Positions 1-6,386 of a stretch of DNA of 6,626 bases are shown here, one piece after another. The notes under the pieces were generated by a model. That model ran no database searches. It had not been told where the DNA came from and saw only the letters and a program-made list of their open reading frames with translations. Origin of the DNA: Betaproteobacteria bacterium UBA931 (GTDB taxonomy: Bacteria; Pseudomonadota; Gammaproteobacteria; Burkholderiales; Casimicrobiaceae); assembly GCA_002293615.1 (NCBI GenBank), contig DBDN01000067.1, positions 1 to 6,626 on the forward strand. The letters run 5' to 3'. A program made the position numbers and the translations under genes. The first letter of the stretch is position 1. Each line of letters opens with the position of its first letter.

Positions 1-2076
1 ACCCGGATAACGTGCCGCCAAAACCACGCTTCGCTCAAGGTGAATGATGCCGCGCTGAAAATTACGACGCAGCACGCTGTACGTCTGCTCCGGCGTCAAT
101 TGCGCTTTTTGTGTGCGTGCCCATAACTCGCGAACCAGTTTGATGCGTTTTTCCGCGTACAACAAAGGATCACTGCCCAAGTCCTGTGTGCTAACCTCCG
201 GGTCAAGCGCTAATATGGACGCATCTTCATCCGTCGCGTAAACCAATAACGGATCGCTGATGCCGCGTGCGGCAATCGCTTGCAACGCTTCTTTCTCTTC
301 GCGCTCCGACCATTCGCGATAACCGTATTCAATCGCCCAATAATCATACGGACCAAGCGTTGTCATCTGATATGCGCCCTGCTTTTCGCCGTTGAGCGCG
401 ATATTCCACGGCAGATATTCCATTACCGAACCGGCCAACCCATGATCGCGCGTAAACGCAGGATCCGCCAACTGCTTTTCGCTGTACGCCGTCGACGCAT
501 GAAAGTTGTGGCGAAGCCCCAGCGTATGGCCGACTTCATGCATCGTCAAATGCTTGAGATAATCATAAACAAATTGCTGCGTCACCGGGTCGTTGCGCCC
601 CAGATCACCGCGCAGCGCCAGTAACAACATCCCAAAATCCGCTTCCTGCGCCGCGACGGCGCTTGCCGTACCCGCGCTTTGGTTCAATGCCTGATCGTCC
701 GCTGCGACAGGACCATCAATCGTTTCTTCGAAAATCGACGCAATCGCGCGGATCTGGTTGGCGTCCAAACCAATATCCGCGTCGAGAATTTCACCGCTGC
801 GCGGGTCAACCACCGCAGGGCCAATACCGCCAAACGAACTTTTCGCGGCGGTCAACCAGCGGACAGACGGACGATAAAGGTCACTTGTAGAAAATGTTTC
901 GTCATCCTGAGCAATTTCAACACGAAGCGCATCTTTAAAACCGATGCTTTCGAACGCATTATTCCATTCCAGAACGCCCGCAATAATCGGCGCACGATAA
1001 CGTTCAGGAATTGTCGGGTCGATCCAATAGGTCACAGGTTTCACCGGTTCGGACACCGGCAATTCCGGATATTTCTTTTCCAAACGCCAGCGATTAATCA
1101 GACGCACCGTCGGCAAACGCGCTTCATCGACGGTAAAGTCCAGCTTTTCGGAAATAAAATAACCGACACGCTCATCGGCGACGCGCGCGGTCATCAGAGT
1201 TTCCGGCAACGGCGCCAACGAATAGCTGAAGCCCAAAAACATGCTGCGCACATCGGGCAGTACGGTCGGCAATGTCGGTTGTGTTGCCGGAGCCGGATGC
1301 GGCGGCTGCCCCTCGCCGGGTTTGGGTATCGGCGGCATGGCAATACGCGCCAGATTGTAATGCGCGTTGACGTCAATCACGACCAATTGCTTATCCGCAC
1401 GCGCTTTGGCAATAAAAGAATTGCGCGCATCGAATGCGTACGATTGCCGATATATGCGCCCGAGAATATCGGCAGCGCCCGGAATATCGGCCAATAATAA
1501 AGCGTTCGCTTCCACTAAAACCGTTTTTCGTTCCGGGTGCGGTTGCGACACCACCGGCGCCGACGCTAAAAGGCTGTCGGAAAAAGAACGTGCTACTGCT
1601 TGCGCTTCCGGCGTATTCGGGTGCGCCGTGTATTGCGCGTTTTTCATCAGCATCTGAACGTTATCGCCGACACGGCGAAATTGAACGATGCCATGAACAC
1701 CCATTGGGTAAACCATCATGCCGCCATAAATCCGGTTCTCACCGATACCGCGATCCAGATTGGATTTCAGATAAAACCCGCGGCCAAAATCCTCCGGCGC
1801 CAACTCCAGCCAGACTTTTTCATCTTTACGATAAAGCGAGATAAAACCCTCGAGCCGATCCGCGCCCTCAATAATTTGGGCAAAGGGCTGAAGTTTTTTC
1901 GCAGATGCCGCCACAGCGGGCTGTTTTTCCTGGTGGCCACTCTGCTGCCCGGCTTTATTGTCGCTTTGCGCCTGCGTAGCAGCAGCGTTGGATTGCTCGG
2001 ATTGGGCAACCGTGGCGCATGAGCCCAATACCCCTATTGAAAACAACGCCAAAAGCAAAATTCCGATTTTCCGCAT
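1..2076 (-). CDS. Secreted zinc-dependent metalloprotease, lipoprotein (DUF5118-DUF5117-DUF4953 type), 3' end outside window
   Basis: Reading the minus strand from an ATG at 2076 gives 692 codons with no stop up to the window edge, so the C-terminus is missing; the family is usually about 800-900 residues. Residues 1-20 form a lipoprotein signal: Arg2-Lys3, a hydrophobic core, then lipobox LGSC with Cys20. Ala21 at +2 fits sorting to the outer membrane. A Q/A/S-rich linker (about 24-55) follows. Residues about 56-95 resemble DUF5118 and about 100-295 DUF5117, with a proline-rich stretch at about 247-267. The catalytic part (from about 395) carries HEVGHTLGLRH at 513-523, the metzincin zinc site HEXXHXXGXXH with Glu514 as general base. 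A Met-turn-like SVMEY follows, with Met552. The start is supported by AAGGAAG just upstream. The gene lies 25 bp behind miaB, probably in the same transcript. Family and active site are clear; the substrate is unknown. Proteolysis at the cell envelope is inferred. Confidence 0.93.
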   Translation of the reverse strand, partial: MRKIGILLLALFSIGVLGSCATVAQSEQSNAAATQAQSDNKAGQQSGHQEKQPAVAASAKKLQPFAQIIEGADRLEGFISLYRKDEKVWLELAPEDFGRGFYLKSNLDRGIGENRIYGGMMVYPMGVHGIVQFRRVGDNVQMLMKNAQYTAHPNTPEAQAVARSFSDSLLASAPVVSQPHPERKTVLVEANALLLADIPGAADILGRIYRQSYAFDARNSFIAKARADKQLVVIDVNAHYNLARIAMPPIPKPGEGQPPHPAPATQPTLPTVLPDVRSMFLGFSYSLAPLPETLMTARVADERVGYFISEKLDFTVDEARLPTVRLINRWRLEKKYPELPVSEPVKPVTYWIDPTIPERYRAPIIAGVLEWNNAFESIGFKDALRVEIAQDDETFSTSDLYRPSVRWLTAAKSSFGGIGPAVVDPRSGEILDADIGLDANQIRAIASIFEETIDGPVAADDQALNQSAGTASAVAAQEADFGMLLLALRGDLGRNDPVTQQFVYDYLKHLTMHEVGHTLGLRHNFHASTAYSEKQLADPAFTRDHGLAGSVMEYLPWNIALNGEKQGAYQMTTLGPYDYWAIEYGYREWSEREEKEALQAIAARGISDPLLVYATDEDASILALDPEVSTQDLGSDPLLYAEKRIKLVRELWARTQKAQLTPEQTYSVLRRNFQRGIIHLERSVVLAARYPG

Positions 2077-2080
2077 GTAT

Positions 2081-2087
2081 CTTCCTT
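2081..2087 (-). promoter_or_regulatory. Ribosome binding site of the metalloprotease gene
   Basis: The minus strand reads AAGGAAG, then four bases (ATAC), then ATG at 2076. It lies inside the 25-bp gap after miaB, so the protease has its own translation start even if it shares the miaB transcript. It supports the chosen start, which also gives an intact lipoprotein signal. Confidence 0.75.
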
Positions 2088-2101
2088 TATTCGAAGCGCG
2101 T

Positions 2102-3430
2102 TCAGCGTTCGTGCGCAAGCTCGCCGCGCAGAGAGTGCGCAAATGCATGCGTGATCCGCACATCCGTGTATTGCCCGATCAATGACATATCGCCGGTAAA
2201 ATTCACGACCCGGTTATTATCCGTACGCGCCTGCAATTCGTTTTTGTTTTTGGCCGCCTGTCCGGTAACCAACACGCGCTGCACGGAATCTACCATTGCC
2301 GCGCTGTAATCGCGATAATGCTCATCGAGCAGCGCTTGCAACGCCTCAAACCGCTTTTGCTGAATATCGCGCGGCACCGTATCGATAAAGTTGGCCGCCG
2401 GTGTGCCCGGGCGCGCGCTGTAGATGAAATTGAACGCGCCGTCAAAGCGCACCTCTTCGACAAGCTTTAATGTTTGCGCGAAATCGTCGTCGGTTTCGCC
2501 GGGAAAACCGACGATAAAATCCGAAGTAATTGAAAGGCCGGAACGTGCCGCACGCAATTTACGAATGATCGATTTATATTCAAGCGCGGTATAACCGCGC
2601 TTCATCTTTGCCAGTACCCGATCGGAACCGGATTGCACCGGCAAATGCAGCTGCGACACCAGTTTGGGCAATTGCGCGAACGCGTCGATCAGCCGCACCG
2701 ACATTTCGCATGGATGCGACGTGGTAAAGCGCAGCCGCTCAATGCCGGGCATTTCCGAAAGATAAGCCAGAAGTTCCGCAAGATCGGCTATCGCGCCGCC
2801 CTCTTTCACGCCGCGATAAGCGTTGACATTTTGCCCAAGCAGCGTCATTTCTTTTACGCCTTGATCGGCAAGATCCGCCGCTTCGATCAATATGCTCTCA
2901 AACGGCCGTGAAATCTCCTCGCCGCGAGTATAAGGCACCACACAATAAGTGCAGTATTTTCCGCACCCTTCCATAATCGACACAAAAGCCGAAGCGCCAT
3001 CCACGCGCGGCGGCGGCAAATGATCAAATTTTTCGATTTCCGGAAAACGGATATCCACCTGCGCTTTACCGCTTTGCCGACGGGCATGAATCAGCTCCGG
3101 CAAGCGGTGCAACGTTTGCGGGCCAAACACCACATCGACGAACGGCGCGCGTTTGATGATCGCATCGCCCTCCTGCGACGCCACACAACCGCCCACGCCG
3201 ATAATAATATCCGGCCTCGCTTTTTTCAGCGCCCGCACCCGACCCAAATCATGGAATACTTTTTCTTGCGCTTTTTCGCGTACCGAACAGGTATTGAACA
3301 GGATGATGTCGGCTTCATCGACATTATCGGTCAATTCCGTACCATGATCGCCGGCAAGCAAATCGGCGATACGCGCCGAATCGTATTCGTTCATCTGACA
3401 GCCGAAAGTGCGCAAATATAATTTTTTCAT
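2102..3430 (-). CDS. miaB: tRNA-2-methylthio-N6-dimethylallyladenosine synthase MiaB
   Basis: This 442-residue protein is full length or nearly so for MiaB (E. coli has 474). It is a cytoplasmic radical-SAM methylthiotransferase that converts i6A37 to ms2i6A37 in tRNAs reading UNN codons, which stabilises codon-anticodon pairing. The N-terminal MTTase domain has the three cysteines of the auxiliary 4Fe-4S cluster: Cys11 (TFGCQMN), Cys48 (NTCSVRE) and Cys82 (GGCVAS). The radical-SAM cluster motif CGKYCTYC supplies Cys156, Cys160 and Cys163, followed by VPYTRG. The C-terminal part from about residue 377 is the TRAM domain that binds tRNA. The sequence TFGCQMNEYDS separates it from the relatives RimO and MtaB. 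The ATG at 3430 starts directly at MKKLYLRTFGC; the Shine-Dalgarno upstream is weak (GACGGG close to the ATG). The metalloprotease follows after 25 bp. Confidence 0.97.
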   Translation of the reverse strand: MKKLYLRTFGCQMNEYDSARIADLLAGDHGTELTDNVDEADIILFNTCSVREKAQEKVFHDLGRVRALKKARPDIIIGVGGCVASQEGDAIIKRAPFVDVVFGPQTLHRLPELIHARRQSGKAQVDIRFPEIEKFDHLPPPRVDGASAFVSIMEGCGKYCTYCVVPYTRGEEISRPFESILIEAADLADQGVKEMTLLGQNVNAYRGVKEGGAIADLAELLAYLSEMPGIERLRFTTSHPCEMSVRLIDAFAQLPKLVSQLHLPVQSGSDRVLAKMKRGYTALEYKSIIRKLRAARSGLSITSDFIVGFPGETDDDFAQTLKLVEEVRFDGAFNFIYSARPGTPAANFIDTVPRDIQQKRFEALQALLDEHYRDYSAAMVDSVQRVLVTGQAAKNKNELQARTDNNRVVNFTGDMSLIGQYTDVRITHAFAHSLRGELAHER

Positions 3431-3443
3431 AACCCGTCAAAAA

Positions 3444-3464
3444 CGCTTTCCCGAACAAAAAGCG
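3444..3464 (-). other. Small hairpin with T-run between the DUF4870-like gene and miaB
   Basis: On the minus strand CGCTTT pairs with AAAGCG across a 9-base loop and is followed at once by TTTTT, ending about 9 bases before the miaB ATG. The shape is that of a weak intrinsic terminator or attenuator for transcripts coming from the DUF4870-like gene. The stem is only 6 bp and half A/T, so it could be chance. The rest of the 133-bp gap (3431-3563) shows no convincing gene or promoter. Confidence 0.25.
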
Positions 3465-3563
3465 CGAAGTATTGCACGAAACAACACAAGAAATACCACA
3501 AGACAATGGCCGCGATCAGGCAGCCATCAAAAGATCAAACAAACAAGGCGGCGTTTTTCATCA

Positions 3564-3983
3564 TCACACGCCAAAATCGTCAAATGTTCTGCCCTGAGGT
3601 TCAGACGATGTTTGCGGGCTGGCAGCATACGTCGCCTCGGCATACATCGGTTTATTTTCATAAAGACGAAGGCCGCCCTTAATCAGGCGATAAATCACCC
3701 AGACGCTGACCACAAATAAAATCGGAAAACCAACCAACACGAAAGACAAAATGCCGCCAATAATGAACCACGGCAGGCTAAACCAGAAAGTACGAATTTG
3801 CCAGCGGAAATGCCCTTCGTACAATGTCCCCACCATGTCGTCTTTTTTGACATAGTTCATAACGATCGCAATAATTGCCGTTACCCCGCCGGAAATAAAA
3901 AGTGCGGCATACAATACGTAAATCACCGCCGTTAAAGTCCGTGCGGACTTTTCTTCGGCTTCGGGCAGCATCACGTATGACAT
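3564..3983 (-). CDS. Small inner-membrane protein, DUF4870-like
   Basis: This is a 139-residue protein with three predicted membrane segments, at about residues 17-42, 68-84 and 84-103; the last two are nearly continuous. A polar loop between the first and second carries NYVKKDD, then the motif HFRWQIRTFWFSLPW. That motif typifies small DUF4870-like membrane proteins of Neisseria and Burkholderiales, in which a basic amphipathic loop precedes the second helix. After the third helix comes VIYRLIKGGLRL and a polar C-terminal tail rich in S, T, P and E, likely soluble. The function is unknown for the family, and no catalytic residues are visible. The start at 3983 is fixed by a strong AGGAGG six bases upstream. 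It lies upstream of miaB on the same strand, 133 bp away, so co-transcription is possible but not shown. Confidence 0.85.
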   Translation of the reverse strand: MSYVMLPEAEEKSARTLTAVIYVLYAALFISGGVTAIIAIVMNYVKKDDMVGTLYEGHFRWQIRTFWFSLPWFIIGGILSFVLVGFPILFVVSVWVIYRLIKGGLRLYENKPMYAEATYAASPQTSSEPQGRTFDDFGV

Positions 3984-3989
3984 AACAAG

Positions 3990-3996
3990 CCTCCTC
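3990..3996 (-). promoter_or_regulatory. Strong ribosome binding site of the DUF4870-like gene
   Basis: The minus strand reads GAGGAGG followed by CTTGTT and ATG. This near-perfect Shine-Dalgarno sequence at ideal spacing rules out other starts and suggests good expression. Confidence 0.85.
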
Positions 3997-4011
3997 TATT
4001 AATTTTGTTAC

Positions 4012-4064
4012 TTTACCATGTTCATATGGTGTTTTTCGGTAAACGCGTGTCCATGCGTAACACG
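4012..4064. other. Nested inverted repeats in the divergent intergenic region
   Basis: Three short inverted repeats cluster here: TTTACC (4012-4017) with GGTAAA (4038-4043); inside it ACCAT (4015-4019) with ATGGT (4026-4030); and CGTGT (4046-4050) with ACACG (4060-4064). They lie just upstream of the ribosome binding site of the minus-strand DUF4870-like gene, where an operator or a 5' UTR structure could sit. No good sigma-70 pair was found on the minus strand, and each arm is only 5-6 bp, so function is uncertain. Confidence 0.25.
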
Positions 4065-4102
4065 ATACGGTTGTTCCCGAAAACTTTGGCTTACCATTCA
4101 TC

Positions 4103-4663
4103 ATGGGAATCGTCGGCAGCCACTCTGACTACCGCTTTGCGCCGGGCATCAAGCGGCCTTCTCGCGGTATCTCCGGTGCAAGCGCTTGGCCCGATGACGT
4201 TCAACTCCACGCCCGCATGCAATTCATTGCCGCCATGCTGTTGCTGGCCGTGTTGGCGACCGGAGGGCTGGCACACATTCAGCGCGCCGCCTGGGGCCAA
4301 GACGCAATTCCGTTCTTTTTTCGGTGAATGCGCCATGCACCGCCGTACTCGGCTTTTTTATCCTTGGCAAACATCTCAATATGGTTGCCATCACCGACGT
4401 CGCACTGGCAATGACCGAACGTTGCTCCAGCCCTTTATCCGGCAAACCTGCGCCAGCGGTTTATTTGGCACGAGTATCGGTCGAGCTGCCTGATGTTTGC
4501 GCTTGCTCACGGAAAAATGGGCTTTGTTGTAACACTTTCTTCGGTAACACCGGTCATGATCCTGTCGATTTTGTGGCTCCTTACCAAAAAACGCCCGCCG
4601 CCCGCCGCTTGGGCGGACGCTGCAATTACCGTCGCCGGTATTGCTTTTGTCCCCGGCGACTAA
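4103..4663 (+). pseudogene. Decayed EamA-family (DMT superfamily) permease
   Basis: No single frame encodes a credible protein here, but EamA (drug/metabolite transporter) pieces appear in order across all three plus frames. From 4104: ESSAATLTTALRRASSGLL to GPMTFN (first helix region). From about 4214: RMQFIAAMLLLAVLATGG (second helix). From about 4270, in the third frame: SARRLGPRRNSVLF, then AVLGFFILGKHLNMVAI, the classic EamA 'LRRLGPRR..LL....LGE.L' block. From about 4414: PFIRQT and LFGTSIG. From 4490: LMFALAHGKMGFVV and SSVTPVMILSILWLL, ending at TAA 4661-4663. At least four frame changes are needed. The 561 bp is well short of the roughly 870-900 bp of an intact ten-helix protein, and a helix appears lost after ATGG. 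Intact neighbours argue against general sequencing error. The ancestor would have been an inner-membrane exporter of metabolites; its substrate cannot be told. The family call rests on motif recognition. Confidence 0.75.
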
Positions 4664-4682
4664 ACCCTGATCTTCGCGCAGA

Positions 4683-4710
4683 TTTCTTTGCCCGCATTTG
4701 CGTTTATACT
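4683..4710 (+). promoter_or_regulatory. Possible sigma-70 promoter for the DUF3460-DUF3422 unit
   Basis: TATACT at 4705-4710 matches five of six bases of the -10 consensus and lies 34 bases before the start codon of the DUF3460 gene. The -35 partner is poor: TTTCTT at 4683-4688 with a 16-base spacer. The position just after the transporter remnant and before the ribosome binding site is right, but the assignment is tentative. Confidence 0.35.
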
Positions 4711-4732
4711 GTTCTCATTCTCAAATACTGAT

Positions 4733-4736
4733 GGAG
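4733..4736 (+). promoter_or_regulatory. Ribosome binding site fixing the DUF3460 start
   Basis: GGAG is followed by an eight-base T-rich spacer and ATG at 4745. The same frame stays open upstream to 4688, but nothing there has a ribosome binding site or family similarity, so this site selects the shorter 69-residue product. Confidence 0.7.
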
Positions 4737-4744
4737 TTTTTGTC

Positions 4745-4954
4745 ATGCCCATGTTGCCCTCTCGCCACTATCGTTCCGAAGCCGACACGTTCCTGCGCGA
4801 TTTCATTAAACAACATCCGGAAACCCCACGCAAACAAGAAGAAGGCATGGAACTCTGGTGGAACCGCGATGCCGAAACCGTAAAAGCGGAACGTGAAGCA
4901 AACCGCGCCTTTCAAGATAACGAGCAAAAAAATTTGACAAAAAATAATCCTTAA
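4745..4954 (+). CDS. DUF3460 family small protein
   Basis: This 69-residue soluble, highly charged protein has no signal peptide or membrane segment. The arrangement YRSEADTFLRDFIKQHP (residues 8-24), then K-Q-E-E-G, then LWWNRD and a run of K/E/R-rich helix (AETVKAEREANRAF), matches the DUF3460 pattern I know: 'Y.SD.TQFL..LK...P..E..Q..GR.LLWD' followed by an ERR-type helix. Those proteins are about 60-70 residues long and known mainly from Betaproteobacteria; their function is not established. The C-terminal tail (NEQKNLTKNNP) is polar and probably disordered. The DUF3422 gene follows 48 bp downstream on the same strand without a terminator, so the two are probably co-transcribed. From memory DUF3460 genes often lie near scpA/panC; that neighbourhood is not present here. 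Confidence 0.82.
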   Translation: MPMLPSRHYRSEADTFLRDFIKQHPETPRKQEEGMELWWNRDAETVKAEREANRAFQDNEQKNLTKNNP

Positions 4955-5002
4955 CGCGCTCGGTCAACGCGCCTCATCTCAACGATTTCTGACGCCTTTA
5001 CG

Positions 5003-6343
5003 ATGCCTTTATCCATAATCAACGAAGCCGCCCGCTTATGGGGATTGAAAACTTATCCTTTACGCGAAGCGTTGAATCGTGAGTTTCATGCGCGCCCTTC
5101 GGAAATCGTTCAACCTCCGCTGCGGGCAATGCACCTTGTCATGGTCATTCGCCCGGAACTGCGCGCCGAGATTGGCGAGCACTTTGCGCGGCTGTGCGCG
5201 CATTTTGGCGTGACGCTTTCCAACCTTACTTCATCAAAGCAAGTCAGCGCGCGCTGCAACGATCAGCTTTTGCTCAAATGGGAACAGCACCTGGAGTTTT
5301 CCACATACACGTTTTTTTATCATGGCGCGTTCACCGATCCTTTTGAAAATATTTTTCAGAAGCTGATCCCCGAATCATGGATGTCTTCGATCCCCGGCGA
5401 GCTGCTGGTTGCCACCCAATTGGCACTGGAAACACGCGATGCGCCGCACCGCACGGAAGAACAAATCAACAAGTTATTTGATACGTTCTATCTGGTCGGC
5501 TCACAAGTTCTGGGCGGCAACGCTCTCGTGTACAGCAATTTTCTTGCTGACTCGGAAGGTTTTTCCAAAATTCTCGTGCAAGATAAAAGCATGACCCTGC
5601 ATCAAGCCGGCCGGCTGGCGCAGCGTCTGCTCGATATTGAAACGTATCGCGCCATGGCAATTCTCGGCTTTCCTCATATGCGCGGACTTACCGAGGAACT
5701 GGAGCAAATGGAGCTGCGCTTGAGCGATCTCATGGAAAAACTGTCCGGCGACAACGAGCACCAGAAAGAGCATCGTATTCTCAATGACCTGATGCGGCTT
5801 GCCGATGAAACCGAGCGTATGGTGGCATCGTTTGCGTATCGCTTTTCCGCGGGTCGCGCCTATCACGCGCTGGTCAAACACCGCATCGAAGAACTGCGCG
5901 AAATACGCATTGAAGGGCTACCGCCTATCAGCGAATTCCTGCAAAGGCGTTTTGAGCCGGCCATGCGTACCATCGAAGCCAATTACGGCAGGCAAGAGCG
6001 CCTGTCGCAACGAGTCGCCCGCGCCGCCACATTATTGCGCACACACATCGAAGTGGCGCTCGCTCAACAAAACCGCGATTTACTGGCGTCAATGGATCAG
6101 CGCGCCAAGCGGCAATTGCGTTTGCAGGAAATGGTTGAAGGGCTTTCCGTTTTTGTGCTCGGTTATTACATTGTCTCCTTGCTGGGCTACTGCTATAAGG
6201 CCGCAAAAAATATCGGTGTGCCGATTGATATCGACCTTGCTACGGCAATCACTGTCCCGTTTGTATTGACCGGCATCTTCCTGATCATTCGCTGGCGCCG
6301 TAAAAAGTTGTGGGCCTGCTCGCCTGGCGATAAGCATGAATAA
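5003..6343 (+). CDS. DUF3422 family membrane-anchored protein
   Basis: This 446-residue protein matches the family at its N-terminus (HPLR-type YPLREALNREFHARP, residues 18-32, then PPLRAMHLV). A large cytosol-type region follows, with conserved-looking stretches KWEQHLEFSTYTFF (92-105), SQVLGGNALVYSNF (167-180) and TYRAMAILGFP (214-224). Residues about 225-275 and 325-378 are charged, heptad-like helices, probably coiled coil. Two membrane segments at about 380-396 and 413-430 end with a basic RWRRKK stop and a short tail. This fits a large N-terminal domain anchored in the inner membrane by a C-terminal hairpin. Function is unknown; no enzyme motif is visible. The start is the first ATG after the in-frame stop of the DUF3460 gene, and its Shine-Dalgarno is poor, so translation may lean on the upstream gene. 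A strong terminator begins at its stop codon. Confidence 0.9.
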   Translation: MPLSIINEAARLWGLKTYPLREALNREFHARPSEIVQPPLRAMHLVMVIRPELRAEIGEHFARLCAHFGVTLSNLTSSKQVSARCNDQLLLKWEQHLEFSTYTFFYHGAFTDPFENIFQKLIPESWMSSIPGELLVATQLALETRDAPHRTEEQINKLFDTFYLVGSQVLGGNALVYSNFLADSEGFSKILVQDKSMTLHQAGRLAQRLLDIETYRAMAILGFPHMRGLTEELEQMELRLSDLMEKLSGDNEHQKEHRILNDLMRLADETERMVASFAYRFSAGRAYHALVKHRIEELREIRIEGLPPISEFLQRRFEPAMRTIEANYGRQERLSQRVARAATLLRTHIEVALAQQNRDLLASMDQRAKRQLRLQEMVEGLSVFVLGYYIVSLLGYCYKAAKNIGVPIDIDLATAITVPFVLTGIFLIIRWRRKKLWACSPGDKHE

Positions 6344-6372
6344 AAAAGCAGGTATTCGCACCTGCTTTTTTA
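6341..6372. terminator. Bidirectional intrinsic terminator between convergent genes
   Basis: AAAAAAGCAGGT (6342-6353) pairs perfectly with ACCTGCTTTTTT (6360-6371) around the six-base loop ATTCGC; an outer T-A pair extends it to 13 bp. A-tract and T-tract flank the GC core, so it works as a rho-independent terminator in both directions. It ends the DUF3422 gene, overlapping its TAA stop, and the minus-strand asparaginase gene, whose stop is at 6387-6389. Confidence 0.92.
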
Positions 6373-6386
6373 TCCGTTGATGCCGA

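Noticed and set aside
679..1497. A 272-codon open frame on the plus strand
   Set aside because: It lies wholly antisense to the metalloprotease, is extremely rich in Arg, Phe, Thr and Asn, shows no domain, and has no sensible ribosome binding site. The minus-strand frame has a clear family and active site.
280..2309. Other plus-strand open frames opposite the metalloprotease and the miaB 3' end
   Set aside because: All are antisense, Arg-rich low-quality translations, as expected opposite real coding DNA of this composition.
3324..3506. Minus-strand frame of 60 codons overlapping the miaB start
   Set aside because: It overlaps the conserved N-terminal part of miaB in another frame. Its product (MSCGISCVVSC...) matches nothing I recognise and has no good ribosome binding site.
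4103..4327. A 74-codon plus-strand frame with a hydrophobic segment, as a possible small membrane protein
   Set aside because: Its hydrophobic part (RMQFIAAMLLLAVL) fits as one segment of the broken EamA permease whose other segments lie in the neighbouring frames, so it is a fragment of the pseudogene.
4324..4731. A 135-codon plus-strand frame starting with GTG
   Set aside because: Only the first 30 or so codons look like protein (an EamA helix pair). The rest is cysteine- and arginine-rich out-of-frame translation of the pseudogene.
5501..5881. Minus-strand frame of 126 codons inside the DUF3422 gene
   Set aside because: It is antisense to a well-supported family member and its composition (His, Gln, Phe-rich) is typical of a shadow frame.
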